Origin: an uncultured Eubacteriales bacterium
Lineage (GTDB): Bacteria; Bacillota; Clostridia; Oscillospirales; Oscillospiraceae
Direction: 5' to 3'
Length of the DNA: 64,000 nt
Assembly (NCBI GenBank): GCA_900317905.1
Contig: ONIN01000011.1
Coordinates: 62,001-126,000, forward strand
The notes under the pieces were generated by a model. The model saw only the letters and a list, made by a program, of their open reading frames with translations. It did no database searches and was not told where the DNA came from. The position numbers and the translations under genes were made by a program. Shown here piece after piece: positions 16,847-25,778 of this stretch (position 1 is the first letter of the stretch; every line of letters begins with the position of its first letter).

Positions 16847-17656
16847 ATGTTTACGCCGAAAGAAGTTGCGCAGAACTATCTCAACGCCTGTGAGACGAAA
16901 GCCAAACTGCCCTTTGGGCGGATGTTCGTGCTGGCCATTCTGGCGGGCCTGTTCATCGCCTTCGCGGGCGCTGCCTCGGGGGCTGCCTCGGCCACGCTGC
17001 CGGGCTCTGCCGCGCGGATCGCCAGCGGCGTCATGTTCCCGGCCGGCCTCGCCATGGTGCTGGTGGCGGGCAGTGAGCTGTTTACGGGAAATAACCTGAT
17101 GATTATGGGAGTGCTGGAGCGCCGGATCACCCTGGCCGCCATGGTGCGGAATCTCATCATCGTCTGGATCGGCAACCTGGTGGGCGGTCTGATCGTGGCC
17201 TTCATCATGGTCTACGGCCACGGGGTCTCCGCCTTCGACGGCGCCTTCGCCGCTGCCGTGGTGAACACCGCCTCGGCAAAAGTGCACATGAGCTTCGGCG
17301 ACGCGCTGCTGCGGGGCGTGGGCTGCAACTTCCTGGTCTGCATCGCGGTGTGGATGTCCAACGCCGCCAAGACCGTAGGAGGGAAGATCGCCGGCCTGTT
17401 TTTCCCCATCGCCGCCTTCGTGGCCTCGGGCTTCGAGCACTGCGTGGCGAACATGTACTACATCCCGGCGGGCATCTTCGCCTCGAAGCTCTATGACATC
17501 CCCGCCGAGGGACTGAACTGGGGCAGCTGCTTTGTGAACAACCTGCTGCCGGTGACCCTCGGAAACATGATCGGCGGGGTGCTGATGGTGGGGGTCGCGG
17601 GCTGGTATCTCTACCTCCTGCCGGATCACAAACTATCCCACATCGGCAAGGCATAA
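16847..17656 (+). CDS. Formate/nitrite transporter family protein (FocA-like)
   Basis: A 269-residue protein of the FNT channel family, with six hydrophobic segments. Family signatures include AGLFIAFAGAASGAAS in helix 1, GSELFTGNN after helix 2, GNLVGGLIVAFI, and the late segment FVASGFEHCVANMY. These pentameric channels pass formate, nitrite or hydrosulfide. With fhs and folD 4-6 kb upstream, formate is the most economical guess. The start has an AAGAGGAG site. A hairpin follows the stop. Confidence 0.9.
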   Translation: MFTPKEVAQNYLNACETKAKLPFGRMFVLAILAGLFIAFAGAASGAASATLPGSAARIASGVMFPAGLAMVLVAGSELFTGNNLMIMGVLERRITLAAMVRNLIIVWIGNLVGGLIVAFIMVYGHGVSAFDGAFAAAVVNTASAKVHMSFGDALLRGVGCNFLVCIAVWMSNAAKTVGGKIAGLFFPIAAFVASGFEHCVANMYYIPAGIFASKLYDIPAEGLNWGSCFVNNLLPVTLGNMIGGVLMVGVAGWYLYLLPDHKLSHIGKA

Positions 17657-17667
17657 TTGCAGAATAA

Positions 17668-17704
17668 ACCACAGACTGTAAGATTCTCAACGGTCTGTGG
17701 TATT
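17668..17704 (+). terminator. Terminator after the formate/nitrite channel
   Basis: ACCACAGACT pairs with GGTCTGTGGT around a 14-base loop, followed by ATTTGC. The T-run is weak. Confidence 0.6.
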
Positions 17705-17867
17705 TGCATGCCTGAAATGGTAGTTTTATGATATAATGCAAAAGTTATGAAATCATAATATTTTTACATATTCGTCAGTTATTTGCGATTACAGGTTTCT
17801 AAAATATACAAAATGCACAAAAAATGAGGGCGTTTTTCGGCTTCTCTCCGATTTTGCATTTGGGCTG

Positions 17868-17895
17868 TTGACTGTGCTAATGGTTTTGTGATAAT
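17868..17895 (+). promoter_or_regulatory. Probable promoter of the ATPase-kor cluster
   Basis: TTGACT, a 16-base spacer and GATAAT, 36 bases before the TTG start of the ATPase. The upstream 150 bases are AT-rich with no other feature seen. Confidence 0.5.
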
Positions 17896-17930
17896 GTCAG
17901 GTTTGGTAGAGAAGGGGAGGAGGATCCCGC

Positions 17931-18641
17931 TTGAAAAAAATGTATGTTTTGATCGGCAACTACGGCAGCGGCAAAAGCGAACTGGCGCTGAACTTCGCCT
18001 TCGAGGCCGCCAAGCATGGCCGCACGGAGCTGCTGGATCTGGATATGGTCAACACCTACTTCCGCCTGACCGAGCGCGGCAAGCTGGTCAGCCAGAAGGA
18101 GATCCGTCTGGTGAGCCCGAACTTCGCCTGCTCCGGCATTGAGACCCTGTCCCTGCCGGCGGAGGTGGCCTCGGCCTTCGCCATGAACTGGGATACGGTC
18201 ATCTTCGACGTGGGCGGCGACGCCGTCGGCTCCACGGCCCTGGGCCGGTACCACAGCGACTTTGCGGAGCTGGAGCCGGGTGAGCTGGAGGTTCTGAACG
18301 TGGTGAACATCCGCCGTCCGCTGGCCGGCACGGTGGAGAAGATCATCAAGCTGCAGGAGGAGATGCAGATCCACTCCAGACTGAAGATCACCGGCATGAT
18401 CAACAACACGAACCTGGGCACCATGACCCGCCCCGACGAGCTGCGCGACGGCTATGAGATCCTGAAGGAAGTCAGCCAGCAGACGGGCATCCCGGTGGCC
18501 TACACCAGCGGCAAGAAGGAGTTTTTGGATCAGTTCCTCAGCGAGGGCCACGACCCGAAGTACATCGGCAAGCCCATCGAGATCGACATCTACATGCGCC
18601 GCGACTGGGACAGCTTCATCGGCGGTCTCAGCGACAAATAA
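17931..18641 (+). CDS. P-loop ATPase linked to the 2-oxoacid oxidoreductase genes
   Basis: A 236-residue cytoplasmic protein with a Walker A motif at the start (GNYGSGKSE), [12 protein letters not shown] after it, and [13 protein letters not shown] as a Walker B-like strand. The fold looks like the SIMIBI/MinD-CobQ group. I know no assigned function. It immediately precedes korD on the same strand (77-base gap), which suggests a role in assembling, activating or regulating the oxidoreductase; that is inference. The start is TTG at 17931, chosen because a GGGGAGGAGG site lies just ahead. Confidence 0.82.
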   Translation: MKKMYVLIGNYGSGKSELALNFAFEAAKHGRTELLDLDMVNTYFRLTERGKLVSQKEIRLVSPNFACSGIETLSLPAEVASAFAMNWDTVIFDVGGDAVGSTALGRYHSDFAELEPGELEVLNVVNIRRPLAGTVEKIIKLQEEMQIHSRLKITGMINNTNLGTMTRPDELRDGYEILKEVSQQTGIPVAYTSGKKEFLDQFLSEGHDPKYIGKPIEIDIYMRRDWDSFIGGLSDK

Positions 18642-18718
18642 GATCCCCTTGTGTAAATCCGCTTCGGCGGTTTGCAGATAGAGTACAACCAAAAAATTTT
18701 TGGAAAAGAGGTAGCGAA

Positions 18719-18955
18719 ATGGCAAAATTCATTGGTGTAGTGACAATCGATGAAATGATTTGCAAAGGCTGCGGACTCTGCGCGCGCGCCTGCCCGAAGA
18801 AGATCATCGAATTGTCCAAGGAAAAGATCAACGCGAAGGGCTACCACCCCGCGACGGTCGTTCGTCCGGAAGAGTGCATTGCGTGCGCTTCCTGCGCACT
18901 GACATGTCCTGATGTGGCGATCCGTGTTGAGAAAGTCATGAAGGAGGAAGCGTAA
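18719..18955 (+). CDS. korD: 2-oxoacid:ferredoxin oxidoreductase, delta (ferredoxin) subunit
   Basis: A 78-residue two-cluster ferredoxin. It has two CxxCxxCxxxCP motifs: [12 protein letters not shown] and [12 protein letters not shown], each binding one 4Fe-4S cluster. It passes electrons from the thiamine-diphosphate subunit toward ferredoxin. It is separated from korA by two bases, and the four subunits delta, alpha, beta, gamma follow in order. Substrate specificity (2-oxoglutarate or branched-chain oxoacids) cannot be fixed from sequence. Confidence 0.92.
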   Translation: MAKFIGVVTIDEMICKGCGLCARACPKKIIELSKEKINAKGYHPATVVRPEECIACASCALTCPDVAIRVEKVMKEEA

Positions 18956-18957
18956 TT

Positions 18958-20032
18958 ATGGCATTGCAGCTTATGAAAGGCAGCGAAGCGATCGCTGAGG
19001 CCGCCATCCGTGCCGGCGCACGTTATTTCTTTGGCTATCCGATCACCCCGCAGACTGAGATTCCCGAGTACATGTCCGCCCGTATGCCCGAGGTCGGAGG
19101 TTGCTTCCTCCAGGCCGAGAGCGAGGTCGCGGCCATCAACATGATCTATGGCGCTGCCGGTACCGGCGCCCGCGCCATCACCTCTTCCTCCAGCCCCGGC
19201 GTCAGCCTGAAGCAGGAGGGCATCAGCTACTGCGCCGGCGCGCAGCTGCCCTGCGTCATTCTGAACGTCATGCGCGGCGGCCCCGGCCTCGGCAACATCC
19301 AGGCCTCTCAGGGCGACTACTTCCAGGGCGTCAAGGGCGGCGGCAACGGTGACTATCACCTGCTGACCTACGCTCCCGCCTCCGTGCAGGAAGCCATCGA
19401 CATCATGATGTTCGCACAAGGCTGAGAAGTACCGCGTTCCCGTTCTGTTCCTGGCCGACGGCCTCATCGCTCAGATGATGGAGCCCGTCGAGATGCCCGA
19501 AATGGTCGACTTCAAGATCGATCCCGAGAAGAAGCCCTGGGCCTGCACCGGCTGGCAGCCCGGCGACGATCCTGCAAAGCGCGGCGTCATCAATTCCATC
19601 TACATCGACACCGAGTCTCTGAGCGTCCACAACGACAGACTCCAGAAGGTCTATCGCGAGATCGAGGCCAACGAGAAGAAGTGGGAGTGCTACAAGACCG
19701 AGGACGCCGATATCGTGATCACCGCCTTCGGCACCGTCGCCCGCGTCTGCAAGACCGCGGTTGACGAGCTGCGCGCTGAGGGCGTCAAGGTCGGCCTGTT
19801 CCGTCCTATCTCCGTCTGGCCGTTCCCGTCTGAGGCGCTGGCTGAGACTGCGCTGCAGGATCATGTCAAGGCGGTTCTGGACGTCGAGCTGAACGAAGGC
19901 CAGATGCTGCAGGACGTCAAGCTCGCCCTGAACGGCGGCAAGCCTGTCGATTTCTTCGGCCACCTCGGCAGTGAGTTCCCCACCGTCGACGAGGTTAAGG
20001 CCAAGATCAAGGAAATGAAGGAGGGTATCTGA
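18958..20032 (+). pseudogene. korA: 2-oxoacid:ferredoxin oxidoreductase alpha subunit, frameshifted
   Basis: The two halves are in different frames. The first (18958-19425) encodes 155 residues from [20 protein letters not shown] through the pyrimidine-binding segment [16 protein letters not shown] to IDIMMFA, then stops. The second frame resumes with [20 protein letters not shown] and runs to 20032. Joined, they give about 357 residues, the family length, so one indel near 19411-19420 (TTCGCACAAG) broke the gene. The reading would be restored by removing one base or adding two or five. All neighbours (korD, korB, korC) are intact, which makes a sequencing or assembly error as likely as a real mutation. 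Confidence 0.88.
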
Positions 20033-20033
20033 A

Positions 20034-20789
20034 ATGGCTGACTCTCAGGTTGTCTTTGAAAGAACCAAACTGCTGACTGACAAGCAGTTCCACTATTGCC
20101 CCGGCTGCAACCACGGCATCATCCACCGTCTGGTTGCCGAGTCCATCGAGGAGATGGGCCTGGGCCGCAACGTCATCGGCGTCGCCCCTGTCGGCTGCTC
20201 CGTCTTTGCTTACGATTACTTCAACTGCGATATGTATGAGGCTGCCCACGGCCGCGCTCCTGCTGTCGCCACCGGCGCCAAGCGTGTTGTCGGCGACGAT
20301 CGTCTGGTCTTCACCTACCAGGGCGACGGCGACCTGGCCTCCATCGGTACCGCTGAGATCGTCCACGCTGCCCACCGCGGCGAGAAGATCTGCACCATCT
20401 TCGTTAACAACGCCATTTACGGCATGACCGGCGGCCAGATGGCCCCGACCACCCTGGTCGGCCAGAAGACCACCACCAGCCCCAGAGGCCGTGACGAAGC
20501 CTGGTGCGGCGCTCCCATCAAGGTTGCCGAGATGCTCTCCGCCATCCCCGGCTCCTACTACATCGAGCGCTGCGCGGTCGACACCACCGCCAACATCCGC
20601 AAGACCAAGAACGCCATCAAGAAGGCTTTCAAGTATCAGATGGAAGGCAAGGGCTTCTGCATGGTCGAGGTCCTGTCCACCTGCCCGACCAACTGGGGCC
20701 TGAGCCCGGTCGAGGCCATGAAGTGGCTGGAAGAGAACATGATCCCGTACTACCCGCTGGGTGTCTACAAAGATAAGGGGGCTGAATAA
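20034..20789 (+). CDS. korB: 2-oxoacid:ferredoxin oxidoreductase, beta (ThDP) subunit
   Basis: A 251-residue thiamine-diphosphate subunit. CPGCNHG near residue 22 and GVAPVGCSVF belong to the cofactor and iron-sulfur region. TYQGDGDLASIGTAEIVHAA plus FVNNAIYGMTGGQMAPTT is the GDG...N ThDP/Mg signature. It decarboxylates the 2-oxoacid and transfers the acyl group to CoA. It starts one base after the korA stop; korC follows after two bases. Confidence 0.94.
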   Translation: MADSQVVFERTKLLTDKQFHYCPGCNHGIIHRLVAESIEEMGLGRNVIGVAPVGCSVFAYDYFNCDMYEAAHGRAPAVATGAKRVVGDDRLVFTYQGDGDLASIGTAEIVHAAHRGEKICTIFVNNAIYGMTGGQMAPTTLVGQKTTTSPRGRDEAWCGAPIKVAEMLSAIPGSYYIERCAVDTTANIRKTKNAIKKAFKYQMEGKGFCMVEVLSTCPTNWGLSPVEAMKWLEENMIPYYPLGVYKDKGAE

Positions 20790-20791
20790 TC

Positions 20792-21334
20792 ATGACGCAA
20801 CAGTTCATTTTTGCCGGTTTCGGCGGTCAGGGTATGCTCCTGATCGGTAAGTTCCTGGCTATGGCCTGCATGATGGACGGCAAGCACGTTTCCTGGCTGC
20901 CCTCCTATGGCCCTGAGATGCGCGGCGGCACCGCCAACTGCTCCGTCTCCGTCAGCGACGAGCCCATCGGCTCTCCGCTGGTGGACATGGCCGACTGCAT
21001 CGTCGCCATGAACCGTCCTTCCCTCGACAAGTTCGAGAGCAAGGTCAAGCCCGGCGGCGTGCTGGTCATCAACAGCTCCATCATCGACCGCAAGGCCGAG
21101 CGTGACGACATCCAGGTCGTCTACTGCGACGCCAACCGCATCGCTGAGGAAGTCGGCAACCCCAAGGGCGCCAACGTGGCGATCCTGGGCGCGCTGATGG
21201 CCAAGGCTCCCGTGGTCTCTGCCGAGATCATGAGCGAGGCCATCCGCGTGGAGCTGGGCGAGCGCAAGGCGAAGTTCCTGCCCGGCAACATGAAGGCTTA
21301 CCAGGCCGGTATCGACGACGCTCTGAAGCAGTAA
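20792..21334 (+). CDS. korC: 2-oxoacid:ferredoxin oxidoreductase, gamma subunit
   Basis: A 180-residue catalytic-gamma domain protein. The N-terminus [17 protein letters not shown] is the standard CoA-binding signature, followed by [17 protein letters not shown]. It completes the four-subunit enzyme. The operon ends at a strong hairpin 16 bases downstream. Confidence 0.94.
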   Translation: MTQQFIFAGFGGQGMLLIGKFLAMACMMDGKHVSWLPSYGPEMRGGTANCSVSVSDEPIGSPLVDMADCIVAMNRPSLDKFESKVKPGGVLVINSSIIDRKAERDDIQVVYCDANRIAEEVGNPKGANVAILGALMAKAPVVSAEIMSEAIRVELGERKAKFLPGNMKAYQAGIDDALKQ

Positions 21335-21349
21335 TCCAACCAAACCTAG

Positions 21350-21381
21350 AAACAGGATGTGCTTTGGCACATCCTGTTTTT
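21350..21381 (+). terminator. Terminator of the kor operon
   Basis: A 13-base-pair perfect stem AAACAGGATGTGC / GCACATCCTGTTT with a TTTG loop and T-run. Confidence 0.92.
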
Positions 21382-21664
21382 GTCGTATTTTCAATGGATC
21401 ATCGCAGGGGAGGGGCTTGCCCCTCCCGTTTTGATTTACAGGTTTTTCTATATATTTACAGTGTTTCCCTCATACTTCCAGAACATAATGAACACTCGGG
21501 TTGGATAAATGCCGTTTTCTCTGTGTAAATGCTCTATTATAGTCCCTTTATAAAAAAAATCAAGCTTTTTTTGAAAAAAGTACTTACAAATTCGAAAAAA
21601 GTATGATAAAATATAATCATAAAGGATTGTGTTATGTGTTTTGTGTTCTGGAGGTGTGAACAGC
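21382..21664. other. AT-rich intergenic region before carD
   Basis: After a short GGGGAGGGGC / GCCCCTCCC inverted repeat (about 21409-21427) the region is strongly AT-rich. A TATAAT at 21612-21617 is a likely -10 element for carD, but I see no matching -35. Nothing else recognised. Confidence 0.4.
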
Positions 21665-22177
21665 TTGTACGAAATCGGAGCCCTCATCGTCTATGGGGGA
21701 GAGGGAGTCTGCCGGGTGGAGGAGATCGGCGTGCCGAAGCTTACCGGCGTGAACAAGAATCGGCAGTACTATACGCTCAAGCCGCTGTACCGGGAGGGGA
21801 CGATTTACGCCCCTGTGGACGCCAAGGTGTTCATGCGCCCGGTGATCACCAGGGACGAGGCGCTGGATTTGATCGACCGGATCCCCAGCATCGAGCCGGA
21901 GATCTATGAAAACAGCAACCTGCGCTTTCTCAACGAGCATTATCAGACCCAACTGCAGAATTACAGCTGTGAGGGTCTGCTGAAGCTGATCCGCAGCACC
22001 CAGGCCAAGCGGGAGCTGATGATCAGCCGCGGAAAGAAGCTGGGCCTGGTGGACGAGCGGTACATGAAGCGGGCAGAGGACATGCTCCACGGGGAGTTTG
22101 CCGTTGCCCTGGACATTGAGCGCGGCGCCGTGCCGGAGTATATCAAAAATACCCTGGAAAGCGGCCAGCCCGCCTGA
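21665..22177 (+). CDS. CarD family transcriptional regulator
   Basis: A 170-residue protein with the CarD/CdnL/TRCF RNA-polymerase-interacting domain at its N-terminus (YEIGALIVYGGEGVCRVEEI, then YYTLKPLYREGTIYAPVD) and an alpha-helical C-terminal domain that contacts promoter DNA. Such proteins stabilise open complexes, often at rRNA and stress promoters. I chose the TTG at 21665: it has CTGGAGG about ten bases ahead and gives the usual CarD N-terminus, whereas an earlier GTG is too close to the site. It ends at a convergent terminator with the DtxR-like gene. Confidence 0.87.
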   Translation: MYEIGALIVYGGEGVCRVEEIGVPKLTGVNKNRQYYTLKPLYREGTIYAPVDAKVFMRPVITRDEALDLIDRIPSIEPEIYENSNLRFLNEHYQTQLQNYSCEGLLKLIRSTQAKRELMISRGKKLGLVDERYMKRAEDMLHGEFAVALDIERGAVPEYIKNTLESGQPA

Positions 22178-22190
22178 AAAGAATCAAAAA

Positions 22191-22225
22191 AAGACACCCC
22201 GGAAGCTTCCGGGGTGCCTTTTTAT
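22191..22225. terminator. Bidirectional terminator between carD and the DtxR-like gene
   Basis: A near-perfect 15-base-pair palindrome around CACCCCGGAAG / CTTCCGGGGTG with one mismatch, and T-runs on both strands. Confidence 0.9.
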
Positions 22226-22231
22226 CTTTCA

Positions 22232-22606
22232 TCAATCCTTTTTGTGGTCGCGGACGTAGCGCTTGAGGGCCAGGAAGGTCTCGTCGCTGATGTCGTGCTC
22301 CACCTTGCAGGCGTCGTCCTCGGCCACCTCTTCGCTGACACCGATGGAGATCAGCAGCTGGGTGAGCACCTGATGCCGCTCATAGATCTTCTCGGCGATC
22401 TCGCGGCCGGCCTCGGTGAGGATCAGGAACCCGTCAGCGTTCACGGTCAGATATTCGCCCTGCTTCAGAAGGCTGACCGCCCGGCTGACGCTGGGTTTGG
22501 AAAAATGCATGTAATCCGCCACATCCACAGAGCGCACATAGCGCTGCCGCTGGGACAGGATCAGGATGGTTTCGAGATACATTTCACCGGATTCTTGCAG
22601 GTGCAT
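22232..22606 (-). CDS. DtxR/MntR family metal-dependent repressor, probably iron-responsive
   Basis: A 124-residue regulator with the size of MntR (no SH3 domain). A winged helix-turn-helix covers about residues 1-65 (VDVADYMHFSKPSVSRAV), then a dimerisation domain. The metal site reads like DtxR rather than MntR: EMYLE has Met where MntR has Asp8, and DDACKVEHD supplies Cys, Glu and His in the DtxR pattern (ACxxEH), with YERHQ giving the further His. Iron sensing is inferred from this. The ATG at 22606 has a perfect GAGGAGG site; a longer start lacks one. It is divergent from an ABC transporter whose promoter carries a palindrome that it may bind. Confidence 0.87.
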   Translation of the reverse strand: MHLQESGEMYLETILILSQRQRYVRSVDVADYMHFSKPSVSRAVSLLKQGEYLTVNADGFLILTEAGREIAEKIYERHQVLTQLLISIGVSEEVAEDDACKVEHDISDETFLALKRYVRDHKKD

Positions 22607-22737
22607 GGCGCTTCCTCCTCTATCGGCAAAAGCCACAGTTTTCTTATTCATAATCTATCACATTTCAGCCAAAGATGCAAGAGCGATGTTTGGAATTATA
22701 CAAAACGGCCAAATGCCGGAGCCGGGGAAGAACCCCC

Positions 22738-22766
22738 TTGACAGACCCAGTCGAAATCCATATAAT
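22738..22766 (+). promoter_or_regulatory. Consensus sigma-A promoter of the ABC-AraC operon
   Basis: A perfect TTGACA, 17-base spacer and TATAAT, 57 bases before the ABC ATPase start. A palindrome follows at the expected transcription start. Confidence 0.85.
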
Positions 22767-22772
22767 ATAGTA

Positions 22773-22786
22773 TTAGCATATGCTAA
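22773..22786. promoter_or_regulatory. Palindromic operator candidate for the DtxR-like repressor
   Basis: TTAGCATATGCTAA is a perfect 14-base palindrome six bases after the -10 element. Its TTAG...CTAA ends resemble the outer parts of DtxR/IdeR boxes. Binding by the divergent repressor would block transcription; this is inference. Confidence 0.6.
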
Positions 22787-22823
22787 CAGAAAGAAGCAAG
22801 AGACAATGAAAGAGGGAAGAAGC

Positions 22824-23522
22824 ATGCAGCTGCAGCTGGTTGACATTTACAAATATTTCGGTGAGGCGGACAGCCGCACCGCCGCCCTGCGGGGGGTGTC
22901 CTGCACCATCCAGGCAGGGAGCATCACGGTGCTTTTGGGGCCCTCCGGCTCCGGCAAGAGCACCCTTTTGAACATCATCGGCGGAATTGAGACCGCGGAT
23001 TCCGGCCAGATCCTCATCGGCGGCGAGCCTCTGGGCGCCATGACGGAGCAGGAGCTGACCCAATACCGCCGGAAGCATCTGGGCTATGTGTTCCAGAGCT
23101 ACCATCTGATCCCGAATCTGACGGTGAAGGAGAACATCGAGGTAGGCGCCTATCTCTCGGAGCACCCGCTGGACGTGAACGAGCTGCTGCGGGTCCTGGG
23201 GCTCTGGGAGCATCGGGACAAGCTGCCGAACCAGCTTTCCGGCGGCCAGCAGCAGCGCACCTCTATCGGCCGCGCCATCGTGAAGGCGTCGGACATCCTG
23301 CTCTGCGACGAGCCCACCGGCGCGCTGGATTACAGTACCGGCAAGGAGATCCTGCAGTTGATCGAGGAGGTCAACCTCCGGTATCACTGCACAGTGTTGC
23401 TGGTGACCCACAACGCCGCCATCGGGGACATGTCCGACCGGGTGATCCACCTGCGGGACGGCGCCATCGTGAGAGACGAGCAGCACGCCTACCGGGTCCA
23501 CGCTGCGGATCTCAACTGGTGA
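22824..23522 (+). CDS. ABC transporter ATP-binding protein (MacB/LolD type)
   Basis: A 232-residue ATPase. Walker A is GPSGSGKST, the signature is LSGGQQQRTSIGRA, Walker B is ILLCDEPTGALD, and the switch His is in LLVTHN. The sequence FQSYHLIPNLTVKENIE and PTGALD are typical of the MacB/LolD group that pairs with FtsX-like permeases. I chose ATG 22824 because AGAGGGA lies ahead; ATG 22806 would add six residues. The permease follows after 13 bases. It is probably repressed through the palindrome in its promoter. Confidence 0.93.
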   Translation: MQLQLVDIYKYFGEADSRTAALRGVSCTIQAGSITVLLGPSGSGKSTLLNIIGGIETADSGQILIGGEPLGAMTEQELTQYRRKHLGYVFQSYHLIPNLTVKENIEVGAYLSEHPLDVNELLRVLGLWEHRDKLPNQLSGGQQQRTSIGRAIVKASDILLCDEPTGALDYSTGKEILQLIEEVNLRYHCTVLLVTHNAAIGDMSDRVIHLRDGAIVRDEQHAYRVHAADLNW

Positions 23523-23535
23523 GGAGGGGAACACC

Positions 23536-25773
23536 ATGAAAAATCCCCTGCGCAAGCGCTGGCTGCGCGATTTGAAAAACGAGCTGGGCAAATACATCGC
23601 CCTGTTTCTGTTCCTGTTTTTGACCATCGCCTTCGTCGCGGGCTTCCTGGTGGCGGACAACAGCATGAAGGTGATCTACGCCAACAGCTTTTCCGACTAC
23701 GACATCGAAAACGGCCACTTCACCACCGACCGGGCGCTGACGGACGAGGAACTGGCTTCTCTGGAGAAAAACCTCGACCTCTCCATTTATCCGCTGACCT
23801 ACATCGACCGGGTCATGGAAAACGAGCATACCGTCCGGTTCTTCCAACCCCGTGACCCGGTGAACCGGGTGGATCTGCTTTCCGGCAGCCTGCCCGCCGC
23901 GGCGGATGAGATCGTCATCGACCGGCTCTACGCCGAGAACAACGACCTCTCCATCGGCGACACCCTGACGGTCTCCGATTTGACCTTCCGGATCACCGGC
24001 TTCGTGGCCCTGTCGGATTACAGCACTCTCTACAAGAGCAACAACGACATGCTCTTCGACGCCAACAAGTTCACCGTCTCCATCGTGACGCGGTCGGCCT
24101 TCGACAGCCTCGGCACCGTGGGCCTGCACCACTGCTACGCCTGGCTGAACGACGATGACACGCTCTCGGATTCCGGGCAGCTGCGCTTATCGGAGCGGCT
24201 GATGTACCGGATCTACCAGCTGGACGCCCTGGAGGAGTTCATCCCCAGGCAGCAGAACCAAGCCATCAACTTCGCCGGGCATGACATGGGCAGCGACTAT
24301 GTGATGATGCAGACGCTGCTGTACATCATCATGGTGATCCTGGCCTTTATCTTCGCCATCACCGCCAGAAGCACCATCGAGCAGGAGTCCGGCACTGTGG
24401 GAACCCTGAGAGCTTCCGGCTATACCCGAAAAGAGCTTCTGATCCATTACCTCACGCTTCCCATGCTGGTGACGCTGCTGGCGGCGATCTGCGGCAACAT
24501 CGTGGGCTACGGGCTGTTCAAATCCGTGCCGGTGATGATGTACCGCCACAGCTATTCGCTGACCCACTATGAGACCCTCTGGAACGGCAAGGCCTTCTGG
24601 CAGACCACGGTGATCCCGCTGGTTTTGATCTTCGTGGTGAACGTGGTGGTACTCTGGACGACCTTGAAGCTGCCGCCGCTGCAGTTTCTCCGTCATGAGC
24701 TCCGGTTCCACAAGAAAACGAAGGTCATCAAGCTGAAAAGCGGCAGCTTCCTCAGTCGCTTCCGCACCCGCGTGATTTTGCAGAACACCTCCGCCTATCT
24801 GACGCTGTCTCTGGGCATTCTCTTTGCCAGCGTGCTGCTGATGTTCGGCATGATGTTCTCGCCGCTGCTGACCCATTTTAAAGAGGACGTGGTCAGCACC
24901 CAGATCGCGGACTATCAGTACGTCCTGAAGTCGCGGCAGGAGACCGCCGTCTCCGGCGCGGAGAAATACAGCCTCATGTCACTGCAGAACCCGAAGCACG
25001 AGGATGTGATGGTCTACGGCATTCAGGAAAACTCCGCCTATCTCCCGAACCTCTCCGGGGACGAGGCCGTCATCTCCGACGGCTATCTGGACAAATATGG
25101 TCTGCAGGTGGGGGACACCATCACCCTCCATCAGAAGTTCCACGCCAGCGAGACCTACGACTTCAAGATCGTCGGCAGCTATCACTATCCCGCCTCCATG
25201 TGCGTGTTCCTGTCTCAGGCGCGGTTCAGCGAGATCTTCGATCTGGACGAGGGCTTCTTCAACGGATATTTCTCCAACGAGAAGCTCACGGACATCGACG
25301 CCGAGCAGGTGGCGACCGTCATCACCCAGGCGGATCAGACCGTCATGGCCGACCAGCTGGAGGACTCCATGGGCAGGATGTTCCCGCTGTTCTCGGGCTT
25401 CAGCATGGCGATCTACCTGCTGATGATGTACCTTCTGACCAAAATGATTATCGACCGGAACGCAGAGACCATCTCCATGCTGAAGATCCTGGGCTACACC
25501 AACGAGGAGGCGGCGCGAATCTTCACCCGGGCCACCCTGGCGGTGGTGGTCATCGCGCTGCTGGTGTCGCTGCCCATCAGCTATTATCTGATCAAGCTCA
25601 TCTATTACGCCATGATGCAGGAGTATCCCGGCTGGCTGACCTTCTGGCTGGCGCCGTGGATCATGCCGGCCATGTTTGCCATGGGTCTCGGCTGCTATCT
25701 GATCGTCAGCGCCCTGCAGCTGAAAAACGTGCGGCGCATCCCCATGGCGTCGGCCCTGAGAGGGCAGGAGTGA
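23536..25773 (+). CDS. ABC transporter permease, FtsX-like
   Basis: A 745-residue permease with the MacB/FtsX layout. An N-terminal transmembrane helix (IALFLFLFLTIAFVAGFLVA) leads to an extracytoplasmic domain (about 40-250). Three helices at about 258-385 form the first FtsX unit, a second extracytoplasmic domain follows (about 445-610), and three final helices end at about 735. One such polypeptide carries both FtsX units. Members export lipids, peptides or toxic compounds, or transmit a signal. It starts after an AGGAGGGG site and is followed after five bases by the AraC gene, so the three genes form one operon. Confidence 0.9.
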   Translation: MKNPLRKRWLRDLKNELGKYIALFLFLFLTIAFVAGFLVADNSMKVIYANSFSDYDIENGHFTTDRALTDEELASLEKNLDLSIYPLTYIDRVMENEHTVRFFQPRDPVNRVDLLSGSLPAAADEIVIDRLYAENNDLSIGDTLTVSDLTFRITGFVALSDYSTLYKSNNDMLFDANKFTVSIVTRSAFDSLGTVGLHHCYAWLNDDDTLSDSGQLRLSERLMYRIYQLDALEEFIPRQQNQAINFAGHDMGSDYVMMQTLLYIIMVILAFIFAITARSTIEQESGTVGTLRASGYTRKELLIHYLTLPMLVTLLAAICGNIVGYGLFKSVPVMMYRHSYSLTHYETLWNGKAFWQTTVIPLVLIFVVNVVVLWTTLKLPPLQFLRHELRFHKKTKVIKLKSGSFLSRFRTRVILQNTSAYLTLSLGILFASVLLMFGMMFSPLLTHFKEDVVSTQIADYQYVLKSRQETAVSGAEKYSLMSLQNPKHEDVMVYGIQENSAYLPNLSGDEAVISDGYLDKYGLQVGDTITLHQKFHASETYDFKIVGSYHYPASMCVFLSQARFSEIFDLDEGFFNGYFSNEKLTDIDAEQVATVITQADQTVMADQLEDSMGRMFPLFSGFSMAIYLLMMYLLTKMIIDRNAETISMLKILGYTNEEAARIFTRATLAVVVIALLVSLPISYYLIKLIYYAMMQEYPGWLTFWLAPWIMPAMFAMGLGCYLIVSALQLKNVRRIPMASALRGQE

Positions 25774-25778
25774 TCAAC

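Noticed and set aside
20034-20789. Calling the oxidoreductase specifically a branched-chain (Vor) or 2-oxoglutarate (Kor) enzyme
   Set aside because: The subunits are homologous between these enzymes and I cannot separate them by eye; the kor symbols mark the subunits only.
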